Shown in pieces: positions 24,295-34,145 of a stretch of DNA of 64,000 nucleotides. A program made the translations under genes and the position numbers. Within the stretch, counting starts at the first letter, position 1. Each line of letters opens with the position of its first letter. Under the pieces are notes generated by a model. It saw only the letters and a list, made by a program, of their open reading frames with translations. It did not search any database and was not told the DNA's origin. The stretch lies in assembly GCA_021796835.1 (NCBI GenBank), contig JAKABO010000008.1, forward strand, positions 1 through 64,000, given 5' to 3'. This stretch comes from Pseudomonadota bacterium (GTDB taxonomy: Bacteria; Pseudomonadota; Gammaproteobacteria; Burkholderiales; Ferrovaceae).

Positions 24295-26645
24295 AAATTG
24301 CCGCCCTCATCTGGCTGGAGATCTTTCTCCTGTGGGGAACGGCGGCCTTTGCACAGAATCCCGGCCAGATCGATGCGACCGCACTGGATCCCATCGGGGC
24401 ATTGACCCAACGCGAAATTCAACTCGGACGAATTCCCGGCGCCGTGGTGTTGGTGGGCAACCCCGAGGAAATTTTATACCGGAAGGCATTCGGCCTGAGC
24501 GCCCTGAAACCGGAGCCCCGTCCGATGACGGTGGACACCCGTTTCGATCTCGCCTCCCTGACCAAGGTCGTGGCTACCACCACGGCCATCCTGCAGTTGA
24601 TGGATCAACAAAAACTCCGTCTGGATGATCCCGTCGCAAAATACTGGCCGGAATTTGGCGAGAATCACAAGGAATCCATCACCATCCGGCAGTTGTTGAC
24701 CCATTATTCAGGCTTGCGGGCCGATCTGGACTTGACCAGGGCATGGTGGGGTTATCCTGCAGCCCTGAGCTTGATCGCTGCAGAAAAACCTCTCGTACCG
24801 CCGGGCAGTCAATACCTGTATAGCGACATCAATTTCGAGATTCTGGGAGAACTGGTACGACGGATCTCCGGCATGCCTCTGGATGTTTATTGTGCCCGGT
24901 ATATTTTTCAGCCTCTGGGCATGAAGAACACGGGTTTTACGCCGCCCTTGACATCACGTCCGAACATTGCCCCGACCGAATATCTGAATGGGCGACTGCA
25001 CTGGGGTGAAGTACACGATCCCACGGCATACCGTATGGGCGGGGTTTCAGGGCATGCAGGGCTGTTCTCCACAGCGGATGATCTGGCAATTTTTGCCCGG
25101 ATGCTTCTCGACGGAGGAAGTGCGAAGGGGGTTCGAATTCTGAACCGGCGCACCGTGACGCAAATGACTACCCCTCAGTCGCCGCCGGGCATGACCGAGT
25201 TGCGCGGACTGGGTTGGGCATTGGCAGCCCCTTTTGCCACCAATCGCGAACAACTGCTTCCGCTGGGGGCTTATGGTCACCTGGGATATACCGGTACGCT
25301 CCTGCGGATAGATCCCGTCACCCGCACATTCCTCATCGTCCTGAGCAATCGCGTACACCCCCATGGAAAAGGCAACGCCAATCCCTTGCGCCGGGGGATC
25401 CTGGCCATCGTCTCTGCCGCGTTGGGACCACAAACCAATGAGCAGATACTTGCCGCCCGCCCAGGCGTGGCCGCTTACCGCCAACGAGCCGCCGCATACC
25501 CTGTGATTCATCCCGCCACACAAGTCGCCACCGGACTGGATGTTCTGAAAACCGAGAATTTTGCCCCTCTGAAGGGCTTGCGCGTTGGCCTCATTACCAA
25601 TCAGACCGGCGTGGATACGGACGGAAATCGCGGAGTGGATCTGTTATTCCACGCGCCCGGCGTCAGCCTCACCAAAATATTCAGCCCTGAACATGGTCTG
25701 CAGGGCAACCGGGATGGAAAAATCCCCTCGGAAAGGGATGCCGGTACGGGACTGCCGGTGTACAGTTTGTACGGCGAAACCCGGAAACCCACCGAAGGGA
25801 TGCTCCGGGATATCGATGCCCTGGTGTTCGATATTCAGGATGCCGGGGTCCGTTTCTACACCTACGCCACCACCATGGCCTATGCCATGGAAGCCGCTGC
25901 ACGCAGGAATATCGATTTTTATGTCCTGGACCGACCGGACCCCATTGCTGCAAACATTGTACAAGGTCCGATGCTGGAGGCAACCATGACCTCCTTCACG
26001 TCCTACTTTCCGCTTCCGGTACGGCACGGCATGACCATCGGCGAACTGGCCCGACTTTTCAACCAGGAAGGCCATATCGGCGCCAGATTACACGTCATTG
26101 AAATGCGCGGTTACCGACGGCGGGACTGGTACGATGAAACCGGCATTCCATGGATTCCTCCTTCCCCCAATCTTCGTACCCTGACCGAAGCGACCCTCTA
26201 TCCGGGCGTTGCGCTGGTGGAAGGCGCCAATGTCAGCGTTGGACGCGGCACCGATACTCCTTTCGAACTGCTGGGTGCGCCGTGGATCGACGGTCGGAAA
26301 CTGGCGGACGCCCTGAACCGGCGCGATATTGCAGGCGTGTTTTTCATTCCGGCAAATTTCACGCCTGACGACAGTCGCTACGTCCATCAACCCTGTCATG
26401 GCGTGCGCCTCCTGTTGACGGATCGACGCGAACTCGACTCGCCATTCCTAGGGATAGAACTGGCCAGCACCCTCCATCAACTTTATCCGGAACAGTTCCA
26501 CACGAAGGAAATCCTGAGCATGGTAGGATCCCCTTCGTGGGTGCAGGCGATTACCGACGGGAAAGACCCGAGATCCATCGCCCCCCAATGGCAGGAAGGC
26601 CTCAGAGAATTTTCCGCATTGAGGAAAAGATTTCTGCTTTATTAG
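24291..26645 (+). CDS. Serine hydrolase (beta-lactamase fold) fused to NamZ/DUF1343 exo-muramidase
   Basis: The 784-aa product has a signal peptide (MKIAALIWLEIFLLWGTAAF). A class-C beta-lactamase-like domain follows (about 30-385) with SLTK as the SxxK motif and YSD as the YxN-type motif, then a DUF1343 domain (about 405-784) starting GLRVGLITNQTGVD. DUF1343 is the NamZ family, exo-beta-N-acetylmuramidases (GH171) known from peptidoglycan recycling. The serine hydrolase part could remove a peptide or ester from the same muropeptide. I start it at the ATG at 24291 because it overlaps the previous stop and gives the signal peptide. Its last four nt overlap the convergent sodB gene. Confidence 0.85.
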   Translation: MKIAALIWLEIFLLWGTAAFAQNPGQIDATALDPIGALTQREIQLGRIPGAVVLVGNPEEILYRKAFGLSALKPEPRPMTVDTRFDLASLTKVVATTTAILQLMDQQKLRLDDPVAKYWPEFGENHKESITIRQLLTHYSGLRADLDLTRAWWGYPAALSLIAAEKPLVPPGSQYLYSDINFEILGELVRRISGMPLDVYCARYIFQPLGMKNTGFTPPLTSRPNIAPTEYLNGRLHWGEVHDPTAYRMGGVSGHAGLFSTADDLAIFARMLLDGGSAKGVRILNRRTVTQMTTPQSPPGMTELRGLGWALAAPFATNREQLLPLGAYGHLGYTGTLLRIDPVTRTFLIVLSNRVHPHGKGNANPLRRGILAIVSAALGPQTNEQILAARPGVAAYRQRAAAYPVIHPATQVATGLDVLKTENFAPLKGLRVGLITNQTGVDTDGNRGVDLLFHAPGVSLTKIFSPEHGLQGNRDGKIPSERDAGTGLPVYSLYGETRKPTEGMLRDIDALVFDIQDAGVRFYTYATTMAYAMEAAARRNIDFYVLDRPDPIAANIVQGPMLEATMTSFTSYFPLPVRHGMTIGELARLFNQEGHIGARLHVIEMRGYRRRDWYDETGIPWIPPSPNLRTLTEATLYPGVALVEGANVSVGRGTDTPFELLGAPWIDGRKLADALNRRDIAGVFFIPANFTPDDSRYVHQPCHGVRLLLTDRRELDSPFLGIELASTLHQLYPEQFHTKEILSMVGSPSWVQAITDGKDPRSIAPQWQEGLREFSALRKRFLLY

Positions 26646-27238
26646 AAGGGGATTCCCTTTCCAGCCAGATTGCGGGCCACGAAATCCCAATCGATCAAGC
26701 CCCAGAAAGCTTCGATATAACGGGGGCGTTCATTGCGGTAATCGATGTAATAGGCGTGCTCCCAGACATCGCAGGTCAGAAGCGGGATCTGATTCCATTG
26801 CAGAGGATTTTCGGCATCGTTGCTATTGCGAATGGCCAGTTTTCCATCTTCCATCTTGACCAGCCAGGTCCATCCTGCGCCAAACTTTGTGGCGGCAGCT
26901 GTTTTGAACTGCGTGGCAAATTGGTCGAAGGAGCCAAAATTCCTGTCGATGGCGGCGGCAAGTTCTCCGGCGGGTTTGTCACTTCCCTGGGGCTTGAGTC
27001 CATACCAGTAAAAGTTGTGATTCCATACCTGGGCCGCATTGTTGAAAGTCGGCCCCGTGGTTTTTTTGACCAGGTCGGACAAGGACAAACCTTCGAATTC
27101 GGTCCCCTTGATCAGTTCATTGAGTTTATTGACATAGGTTCGGTGGTGCTTGCCATGATGATATTCCAGAGTTTCCCTGGAAATATGAGGGGCGAGTGCA
27201 TCCATGGCAAAGGGCAGGGTCATGAGTTCGTGTGACAC
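26642..27238 (-). CDS. sodB: Iron-type superoxide dismutase
   Basis: The 198-aa protein has the Fe/Mn-SOD layout: an N-terminal hairpin with HISRETLEYHHGKHHRTYV and the metal ligands His (HHGKHH), His (WNHNFYW), Asp and His (DVWEHAYYIDY). The GAGWTWLV segment and the LKPQG/NHNFYWYGL pattern fit the iron form. It converts superoxide to peroxide in the cytoplasm. It ends in a four-nt overlap with the NamZ fusion gene on the other strand. An inverted repeat around a possible -10 box lies upstream at 27265-27299. Confidence 0.95.
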   Translation of the reverse strand: MSHELMTLPFAMDALAPHISRETLEYHHGKHHRTYVNKLNELIKGTEFEGLSLSDLVKKTTGPTFNNAAQVWNHNFYWYGLKPQGSDKPAGELAAAIDRNFGSFDQFATQFKTAAATKFGAGWTWLVKMEDGKLAIRNSNDAENPLQWNQIPLLTCDVWEHAYYIDYRNERPRYIEAFWGLIDWDFVARNLAGKGIPF

Positions 27239-27264
27239 TTGAATATCTCCAGGGTTGGTTCAGG

Positions 27265-27299
27265 ATACCCATAGCATACATCAATTTTAGAATGGGTAT
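27265..27299. promoter_or_regulatory. Inverted repeat at the probable sodB promoter
   Basis: ATACCCAT (27265-27272) and ATGGGTAT (27292-27299) are perfectly complementary across 19 nt. On the minus strand a TATGCT (27278-27273) that could be the sodB -10 box lies next to one arm, about 40 nt before the start codon. I know no regulator with this site. Confidence 0.3.
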
Positions 27300-27324
27300 A
27301 GACATTGAGAATCCCAGACGTAAA

Positions 27325-28548
27325 TCAGGCGTCTGATGCCTCTGTCATCACTTGAGCGAGGGCATCTACCACACGCCCGAGGTTCTGTTCGTTGAGTGCG
27401 GCAATGCAGATTCGCCCTGAGTCCACGGCATAAATAGAGAAGTCCTGACGTAGGCGCCGGACCTGCGCCAGATCCAGTCCCGAGAAGGAAAACATTCCTT
27501 GTTGTTCGGCCACGAACCCGAAATCCTGATCCGGAACGGTTTCCCTGAGACGCGAAACCAGTGCCAGGCGCATGGATCGAATGCGATTGCGCATGGCACC
27601 CAACTCATCTTCCCAGAGTTGGCGCAGGTTGGAGTCCTCCAGTACCGTGGCCACGATGGAGGCCCCATGGGTGGGGGGATTGGAATAGTTGGTGCGGATC
27701 ACGCGCTTCAACTGTGACTGGACCCGCTGGGCTTCTTCCCGACTGGCACAGATCAGGGTCAAGGCACCCACCCGTTCCCCGTAGAGCGAGAAGGATTTGG
27801 AAAAGGAATTGGCCACCAGGACGGGAATATCGAGTTCTGAAAAATGTCGGACACTGGCCGCATCCTCCTCCGTCCCCCGGGAAAATCCCTGATAGGCCAG
27901 ATCAAGAAAGGGGGTCAGGCCGCGCTCGACCACCACGGCACGAATGGCTTGCCACTGCGCCGCGTTCAAATCCACGCCGCTGGGATTGTGGCAACAGGCG
28001 TGAAGAACGACAATGGTGCCGCGCGGCGCACCCTCCAGCGCGTTCAGCAGTCTGGGAAAATCCACACCGTGGGTTTCCGGATCGTAATAAGGGTAAGATT
28101 TGACGGTGAATCCCGCAGCCTCGAAAAGTGCGCGATGATTCTCCCAACTGGGGTCGGAAATCCAGACTTCGGCGGCGGGATGAAACCAGCGCAGAAAATC
28201 GGCCCCCAGTTTGAGACCTCCCGTTCCCCCCAGAGACTGGACGGTAACCAGGCGGCCTTCCCGGAGGACGGGCGAGTTCTCTCCAAAGACGAGGGTCTGG
28301 ACCTGCCGGACATAGCGCCCCAACCCCTCGATGGGTAAATAGCCACGGGCGGATTTGAGGGTATTGAGCCGGTCTTCCGCCAATGCGACCGAATGCAGGA
28401 GGGGCAGTTTTCCTTGCTCATCCGTATAGACGCCTACCCCCAGATTGACCTTGTGCGGATTGGAATCCGCCTGGAAGGCCTCAGTCACGCCCAGAATGGG
28501 GTCTTTGGGAGCCAACGGAAGATGCGTCAGAAAGGAGGGAGCGGTCAT
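27325..28548 (-). CDS. Aromatic/aspartate aminotransferase, TyrB/AspC family
   Basis: The 407-aa product is a class I fold-type PLP enzyme, beginning FLTHLPLAPKDPILGVTEAF like TyrB and AspC. It has VNLGVGVYTDEQGKLP, the HACCHNPSGVD loop, the PLP lysine in NSFSKSFSLYGERVG, and a C-terminal GRICIAALN with the carboxylate-binding Arg. It moves amino groups between aspartate or aromatic amino acids and 2-oxoglutarate. Sequence reading alone does not separate the two specificities. I begin at ATG 28548, where similarity starts; the longer frame upstream runs into the uvrB promoter. It is divergent from uvrB. Confidence 0.88.
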   Translation of the reverse strand: MTAPSFLTHLPLAPKDPILGVTEAFQADSNPHKVNLGVGVYTDEQGKLPLLHSVALAEDRLNTLKSARGYLPIEGLGRYVRQVQTLVFGENSPVLREGRLVTVQSLGGTGGLKLGADFLRWFHPAAEVWISDPSWENHRALFEAAGFTVKSYPYYDPETHGVDFPRLLNALEGAPRGTIVVLHACCHNPSGVDLNAAQWQAIRAVVVERGLTPFLDLAYQGFSRGTEEDAASVRHFSELDIPVLVANSFSKSFSLYGERVGALTLICASREEAQRVQSQLKRVIRTNYSNPPTHGASIVATVLEDSNLRQLWEDELGAMRNRIRSMRLALVSRLRETVPDQDFGFVAEQQGMFSFSGLDLAQVRRLRQDFSIYAVDSGRICIAALNEQNLGRVVDALAQVMTEASDA

Positions 28549-28662
28549 GATGACAAAAGAAGAAATTAAAGGGTGCATTGTAGAGGTTTTTTGCCAACCG
28601 GGGGTACAATGCCACACTCGGGGTGGTCTGGTATCCATACCCTTGTCTTTCAGGAATTGCCA

Positions 28663-30681
28663 GTGCTCGTCACTTTTGAAAACAGCCCCTTTCGTCTGGT
28701 TCAACCCTTTGTCCCTGCCGGGGATCAACCCAAGGCCATCGCACAACTGACCGAGGGCGTGAATCTCGGGTTGCAATATCAAACCCTGCTGGGGGTAACC
28801 GGATCAGGCAAGACCTATACCATGGCTCAAGTCATTGCCCGCCTGGGGCGTCCTGCTCTGGTTCTGGCGCACAACAAGACCCTGGCCGCCCAACTCTATT
28901 CGGAATTTCGCGAGTTTTTTCCTGAAAACGCGGTGGAATACTTCGTTTCCTATTACGACTATTATCAACCGGAAGCCTATGTTCCAGCACGGGATCTCTA
29001 CATCGAGAAAGATTCCAGCATCAATGAAGCCATCGAACAAATGCGCCTGTCTGCAACCAAGTCCCTTCTGGAGCGCCCCGATTGCATCATCGTGGCCTCC
29101 GTTTCCTCCATTTATGGGATCGGTGATCTGGCCGACTACCATAAGATGGTTTTACACCTGAAGGAGGGGGAGAAAATCGATCAGCGTGCCATTGTGGGGC
29201 GTCTCGCCGTCATGCAGTACACGCGTAATGAGGTGGAATTCAAGCGCGGGGTATTTCGGGTGCGGGGAGACGTCATCGATGTGTATCCTGCAGAACACAG
29301 CGAATCAGCCCTGCGTATCACGCTGTTCGACGACGAGGTGGAACGGCTGACACTCTTCGATCCGCTCACCGGACGTCTGCAGAAACGCCTGGGGCGTTTC
29401 ACCGTATTTCCCTCCAGCCACTACGTGACCCCCCGTGATACTGTAGTGCGGGCCATTGAAACCATCAAGATCGAGTTGAAGGAACGGATCGATTTTTATG
29501 CCCGGGAACAACGCCTGGTGGAATTACAGCGCATCGAGCAACGGACCCGTTTCGATCTGGAGTTGTTGAATACCCTCGGTTTCTGCAAAGGCATCGAAAA
29601 TTACTCGCGGCATCTGTCGAGACGCCCGGCAGGTTCTCCTCCCCCCACCTTGATCGAATATCTCCCTTCTCATGCCTTGCTCTTCATCGATGAATCTCAT
29701 GCCACCTTGCCGCAGGTCGGTGGCATGTATAAGGGAGACCGGGCACGCAAGGAAAATCTGGTCAATTATGGCTTTCGTCTGCCCTCTGCCCTGGATAATC
29801 GGCCCTTGCGGTTTGACGAATTCGAGGGCCTCATGCCCCAGACCATCTTTGTGTCGGCCACACCAGGCGCCTATGAGCAAAAACATTCGGGGCAGGTGGT
29901 CGAGCAAATCATCCGCCCCACCGGCCTGGTGGACCCACCCGTGGAAATCCGTCCAGCCCTGTCTCAAGTGGATGATCTGCTGGGCGAAATTCGCATCTCT
30001 GTGGAACGCCAGCAGCGCGTCCTGGTCACCACCCTGACCAAGCGCATGGCAGAAACCCTGACCGAATTCCTGCATGAGCAGGGCATTCGTGTTCGCTATC
30101 TGCATTCGGACATCGATACTGTGGAACGTGTGGAGATCATCCGCGACCTGCGTCAGGGAAAATTTGATGTACTGGTGGGAATCAACCTGTTGCGCGAAGG
30201 ACTGGACATTCCGGAAGTGGCCCTGGTGGCCATTCTGGATGCAGACAAGGAAGGATTTCTGCGTTCGGAACGCTCCCTGATTCAAACCATCGGACGGGCT
30301 GCCCGGCACCTCGAAGGGCGAGCCATTCTCTATGCCGATCGAACCACGGATTCCATGCGGCGTGCCCTGGATGAAATGGCGCGCCGACGCAGTTTGCAGC
30401 AGGCGCACAATCAGGTACAGGGCATTATTCCGCGCGGCGTGGCCAAACCCATCGTGGATCTTCTGGAAGGCCTCTACACGGAAATTGAGATGTCGCCCCC
30501 TCTGAAAGTGGCAGAACCGGAAAGAGGCAGCGAAGCCATGACGGAAAAACAGCGTCAGGCCTTGCTTCAGCGCCTGGAAAAAGAGATGCACGGTGCTGCC
30601 AGCCAACTGGAATTCGAAAAAGCGGCAGCTCTGCGCGATCAGATCAAGAAACTGCAGATGCTGTGGCTGGCGCTGGGTTAG
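28663..30681 (+). CDS. uvrB: Excinuclease ABC subunit B
   Basis: The start is a GTG at 28663, seven nt after AGGA, giving 672 aa, close to E. coli UvrB (673). The domains are complete: Walker [12 protein letters not shown], the beta-hairpin region ([12 protein letters not shown]) that inserts in DNA, the DESH box ([13 protein letters not shown]), helicase motifs ([23 protein letters not shown]) and the C-terminal UVR motif ([17 protein letters not shown]) that binds UvrC. It loads on damaged DNA with UvrA. I see no LexA-type box in the 114 nt upstream. The gene ends in a four-nt overlap with a convergent oxidase gene. Confidence 0.95.
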   Translation: MLVTFENSPFRLVQPFVPAGDQPKAIAQLTEGVNLGLQYQTLLGVTGSGKTYTMAQVIARLGRPALVLAHNKTLAAQLYSEFREFFPENAVEYFVSYYDYYQPEAYVPARDLYIEKDSSINEAIEQMRLSATKSLLERPDCIIVASVSSIYGIGDLADYHKMVLHLKEGEKIDQRAIVGRLAVMQYTRNEVEFKRGVFRVRGDVIDVYPAEHSESALRITLFDDEVERLTLFDPLTGRLQKRLGRFTVFPSSHYVTPRDTVVRAIETIKIELKERIDFYAREQRLVELQRIEQRTRFDLELLNTLGFCKGIENYSRHLSRRPAGSPPPTLIEYLPSHALLFIDESHATLPQVGGMYKGDRARKENLVNYGFRLPSALDNRPLRFDEFEGLMPQTIFVSATPGAYEQKHSGQVVEQIIRPTGLVDPPVEIRPALSQVDDLLGEIRISVERQQRVLVTTLTKRMAETLTEFLHEQGIRVRYLHSDIDTVERVEIIRDLRQGKFDVLVGINLLREGLDIPEVALVAILDADKEGFLRSERSLIQTIGRAARHLEGRAILYADRTTDSMRRALDEMARRRSLQQAHNQVQGIIPRGVAKPIVDLLEGLYTEIEMSPPLKVAEPERGSEAMTEKQRQALLQRLEKEMHGAASQLEFEKAAALRDQIKKLQMLWLALG

Positions 30682-32093
30682 GCCAGGATTTTTCCAGGGT
30701 TGAGCAGTCCCTGGGGGTCCAGAAGCATTTTGAGTTTTTTCATCAGGTCGAGGGCCACGGGGTCTTTGTAATGGACCAATTCCTGTACCTTCAACTGACC
30801 AATTCCGTGCTCTGCGCTGATACTTCCATCGAGTGTGCTGACCACATCGTGCACGATCCGGTTGACTGCCGGCGTTTGGGGAATCAGGGTACGATTGCGT
30901 TCGGGATCCGCAAAAGACAGGTTGTAATGCAGGTTGCCATCCCCCACATGACCGAAACACACCACCCGAATGCCGGGGAAAGCCGCTTCGAGATTCCTTC
31001 CGGCGCACTCGATGAATTCGGGGATCCGACTGACGGGGACACTGATGTCGTGTTTGATACTGATTCCTTCCCGTTTCTGAGCTTCGGAGATTCGTTCCCG
31101 CAAAGCCCAGAGGGCCTGGGCTTCGGCCAGACTCTGTGCCAGCACGGCATTATCCAGCAGACCTTCTTCCAGCGCCAGGACCAGGGCCTTTTCCAGTAAC
31201 CCTTGCAGGGGAGCCAGGGCATCAAATTCTTCCAGTTCGATCAGAACCGACCAGGCGGGGAGAGGATCGAGGGGGGCCTGGAACTGGGGAATATGGTGCA
31301 AAACCAGGGACAGGGCGGAATGAGAGATAAGTTCGAAAGCCGAAATCCGGTCTCCACATTGGGCGCGCAGAAAACGCAACAGGCCCACGGCCAGCGCGGG
31401 TGAAGGCACGGATAGCCAGGCCGTCACCCTCTGGCGGGGAAGGGGATAGAGACGCAGGACAGCACGCGTAATGATGCCCAGCGTTCCTTCTGCCCCGATG
31501 AAACATTGTTTGAGGTCGTATCCGGTATTGTCCTTGCGGAGTCCCTTCAACCCATTCCAGCAACGCCCATCCGCCAGGACCACTTCCAGACCAAGAACCT
31601 GAGAACGCATATTGCCGTAGCGCAGGACCGCCGTTCCCCCCGCATTGGTGGAAATCACCCCCCCGATCTGGGCACTTCCTTCTGAGGCCAGGCTGAGAGG
31701 AAAGAGAAAACCCGCCGCCTCTGCATGTTTTTGAACCTGGGCGAGGACTGCACCGGCCTCACAGACCAAGGTCGCATTTTCCGCATCCAGTTCCAGAATC
31801 CGGTTCATGCGGGACAAACTGAGAATGATTTCCGGATGGCCGACACGGGGCGTGGCCGCACCACATTGGCTGGTATTCCCTCCTTGCGGAACGAGGGGGA
31901 CGCCCGCGTTGGCACAGGCCTTGATCACATCGATGACTTGCGCCGTGGAGGCCGGTTGAACCACCCAGGGTGCGGTTCCCTGATAGCGTCCACGCCAGTC
32001 CGTATTATGGGCGGCGACGGCCAGAGGATCGGTCAGGAGTCCCGATTCCCCCAACCGTGCACGCAAGTCCGCATAAAGTGCCGAATGAACCAA
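30678..32093 (-). CDS. FAD-linked oxidoreductase, GlcD / D-lactate dehydrogenase type
   Basis: The 471-aa product has the PCMH/VAO FAD-binding domain first ([47 protein letters not shown]). The FAD-oxidase C-terminal domain follows, with [11 protein letters not shown] and [10 protein letters not shown]. These enzymes oxidise 2-hydroxy acids such as D-lactate, glycolate or 2-hydroxyglutarate. The start is probably TTG at 32093, two nt after the nadE stop and seven after GGAAG; longer frames run into nadE. There are no GlcE or GlcF genes beside it, so a single-subunit D-lactate or D-2-hydroxyglutarate type is likelier than glycolate oxidase. Confidence 0.85.
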   Translation of the reverse strand: MVHSALYADLRARLGESGLLTDPLAVAAHNTDWRGRYQGTAPWVVQPASTAQVIDVIKACANAGVPLVPQGGNTSQCGAATPRVGHPEIILSLSRMNRILELDAENATLVCEAGAVLAQVQKHAEAAGFLFPLSLASEGSAQIGGVISTNAGGTAVLRYGNMRSQVLGLEVVLADGRCWNGLKGLRKDNTGYDLKQCFIGAEGTLGIITRAVLRLYPLPRQRVTAWLSVPSPALAVGLLRFLRAQCGDRISAFELISHSALSLVLHHIPQFQAPLDPLPAWSVLIELEEFDALAPLQGLLEKALVLALEEGLLDNAVLAQSLAEAQALWALRERISEAQKREGISIKHDISVPVSRIPEFIECAGRNLEAAFPGIRVVCFGHVGDGNLHYNLSFADPERNRTLIPQTPAVNRIVHDVVSTLDGSISAEHGIGQLKVQELVHYKDPVALDLMKKLKMLLDPQGLLNPGKILA

Positions 32094-32095
32094 AC

Positions 32096-34141
32096 TCAAT
32101 CTTCCTTTCGAGGTAGAGGGGGAGTTTCCGTGAGCAAGGACCGGACTTCCTCCTCCCACACGGTGGCGGCAGCATCACTGGGTGCACGCCAATCTCCGCG
32201 CGGCGAGAGCGACCCGCCGGACCCGATCTTGGGACCGTTGGCCAGACAGGAACGTTTGAATTGGCTGCCCTGAAAGAAACGGGTGACAAAGACTCCCAAC
32301 CAGTGACGGATTTCGGCAAAGGAATAGGGGGTTTCCCCCTGCCCCCAAGTACACCAGGCCATGTAAGCCAGTCGGCGAGGAGGGGAACCGAAACGCAGCG
32401 TGTGGTACAGGAAAAAATCCTGCAATTCGTAGGGCCCTACGGTAGTCTCGCTACGCTGCATCTGTCCCGCCTGGGCAGGGATCAGTTCGGGTGAGATGTC
32501 CAGAGCCAATACTTCCTCCAGCAGGGGACCCAGCGCCGGGGTCAACAGCGCGCGTTCCCGGGCCCAGCGCAATAAATGCTGGATCAGGGTTTTGGGAACG
32601 CTGGCATTGACGTGGTAATGCGCCATGTGGTCTCCCACCCCATAGGTAGACCAACCCAGCGCCAATTCACTCAGGTCGCTGGTTCCCACCACCAGCCCGC
32701 CATGATGGTTGGCCAAACGAAAAAGATGGCTGGTCCGTTCGCCCGCTTGTACATTCTCGAAAGTAATGTCATAACGCGCTTCTCCCCGCGCATAGGGGTG
32801 ATCGAGATCTTTCAACATCTGCAGGCAACTGGGTCGAATGTCGATTTCCTCTGCCGTGACCCCCAACACATTCATGAGACGGTGGGCCAGCGCCAGGGAA
32901 GCAGAGCCGGTGGCAAAGCCCGGCAGGGTATAGGCCCGCAGAGACTGACGGGGCAGTTCCAGTTGGTCCAGTGCGGCACAGCACACCAGCAGGGCGTGGG
33001 TTGAGTCCAGCCCACCGGAAACGCCCAAGACCAGGGTTTTCAAACCAGTGGCCCGCAAACGTGTGGCCAGCCCCTGAACCTGGATGTGAAAGACTTCGGC
33101 ACAGCGTTCATCCCGTTGGTCAGAGGCGCCGGGAACATAGGGAAAGCGGGTTGGAACGGGGTGTACCGTGAGGCAGGGGCGGGGGCCTTTCAGCGGGGCC
33201 AGGTGCACGGTATCGAAGGTTTCGAGTTCCTTTTTGTGATGAGAACAGGCCTGGGCAAAGGTATTCTGGCGCATCCGTTCCTGGTGCAGACGCAACAGGT
33301 CCAGATCGGCAGTGATCAACTGATCCGTGGGCGTGTAGCGGATACTTTCGGCCAGTATGTTCCCGTAGTCCACGATCAGACCGTGACCGTCCCAGGCCAG
33401 ATCGGTGGTGGATTCTCCACACCCTGCCGCACTATACAGGTATGCGCTCAGACAGCGGGCAGATTGGTTGGACACCAGTTGACGCCGGTAGTCGGCCTTA
33501 CCCACCGTGGCATTGGATGCCGAAGCATTGAGTTGGACCGTGGCACCGGCCAGCGCTGCCAGACTGGAGGGAGGAATGGGAACCCACAAGTCCTCGCAAA
33601 TTTCCACCGCCAACGTCGCCAGAGGTTGATCCTCACACTGAAAAAGCAAACGGGGGCCAAAAGGAACGGGCGGATGGGACTTCCATTCCAGCCACTCGGT
33701 ACGGATCGAGAGCGCAGGCGTGAACTGACGGGCCTCATAAAACTCCCGATAATTTGGCAGATAGGATTTGGGGACAATGCCGTGAATCGTCCCACCTCCG
33801 ATCAATGCCGCACAATTGAACAGATGACTGCGGTGGCGCAGAGGGAAACCCACCAGTGCAAACACCGGCAATTTCTCGCTGGCCTGGCGCACCTGCTCCA
33901 GCGCCTGGAGCGCGGATCTGAGCAAAGCCTCCTGATGAAACAAGTCGTCACAGGAATAGCCGGTCAGGCCCAGTTCTGGAAACACCACGATCCGTGCCCC
34001 CTGCGCCACGGCCCGGGACATGAGCGCCACGGTCCGCTGGGCATTGTCCAGGGGACGTGCCAGAGCCACGGTGGGGATGGCCACGGCTACCCTCAGATAA
34101 TCCTGAGCGTGAAGGTCAAAAAAAGGGGGAATCGCACGCAT
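32096..34141 (-). CDS. nadE: Glutamine-dependent NAD(+) synthetase
   Basis: The 681-aa protein has an N-terminal nitrilase-type glutaminase with the Glu-Lys-Cys triad (VVFPELGLTGYS, GIVPKSYLPNY, AVEICEDLWVP). The C-terminal synthetase has a PP-loop SGGLDST. It makes NAD from nicotinate adenine dinucleotide, ATP and glutamine-derived ammonia. The length matches the long two-domain type (M. tuberculosis NadE has 679). I chose the ATG at 34141 because the preceding gene ends at 34146; earlier ATGs lie inside it. It follows the efflux genes without a gap, so it is probably in their transcript. Confidence 0.92.
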   Translation of the reverse strand: MRAIPPFFDLHAQDYLRVAVAIPTVALARPLDNAQRTVALMSRAVAQGARIVVFPELGLTGYSCDDLFHQEALLRSALQALEQVRQASEKLPVFALVGFPLRHRSHLFNCAALIGGGTIHGIVPKSYLPNYREFYEARQFTPALSIRTEWLEWKSHPPVPFGPRLLFQCEDQPLATLAVEICEDLWVPIPPSSLAALAGATVQLNASASNATVGKADYRRQLVSNQSARCLSAYLYSAAGCGESTTDLAWDGHGLIVDYGNILAESIRYTPTDQLITADLDLLRLHQERMRQNTFAQACSHHKKELETFDTVHLAPLKGPRPCLTVHPVPTRFPYVPGASDQRDERCAEVFHIQVQGLATRLRATGLKTLVLGVSGGLDSTHALLVCCAALDQLELPRQSLRAYTLPGFATGSASLALAHRLMNVLGVTAEEIDIRPSCLQMLKDLDHPYARGEARYDITFENVQAGERTSHLFRLANHHGGLVVGTSDLSELALGWSTYGVGDHMAHYHVNASVPKTLIQHLLRWARERALLTPALGPLLEEVLALDISPELIPAQAGQMQRSETTVGPYELQDFFLYHTLRFGSPPRRLAYMAWCTWGQGETPYSFAEIRHWLGVFVTRFFQGSQFKRSCLANGPKIGSGGSLSPRGDWRAPSDAAATVWEEEVRSLLTETPPLPRKED

Positions 34142-34145
34142 CCTT

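Noticed and set aside
28549-28662. LexA box upstream of uvrB
   Set aside because: I looked for a CTGT-N8-ACAG type site and found none.
29524-31008. Minus-strand open frame of 494 codons
   Set aside because: It is antisense to uvrB and the end of the oxidase gene, and its sequence has no domain; both sense genes are complete.
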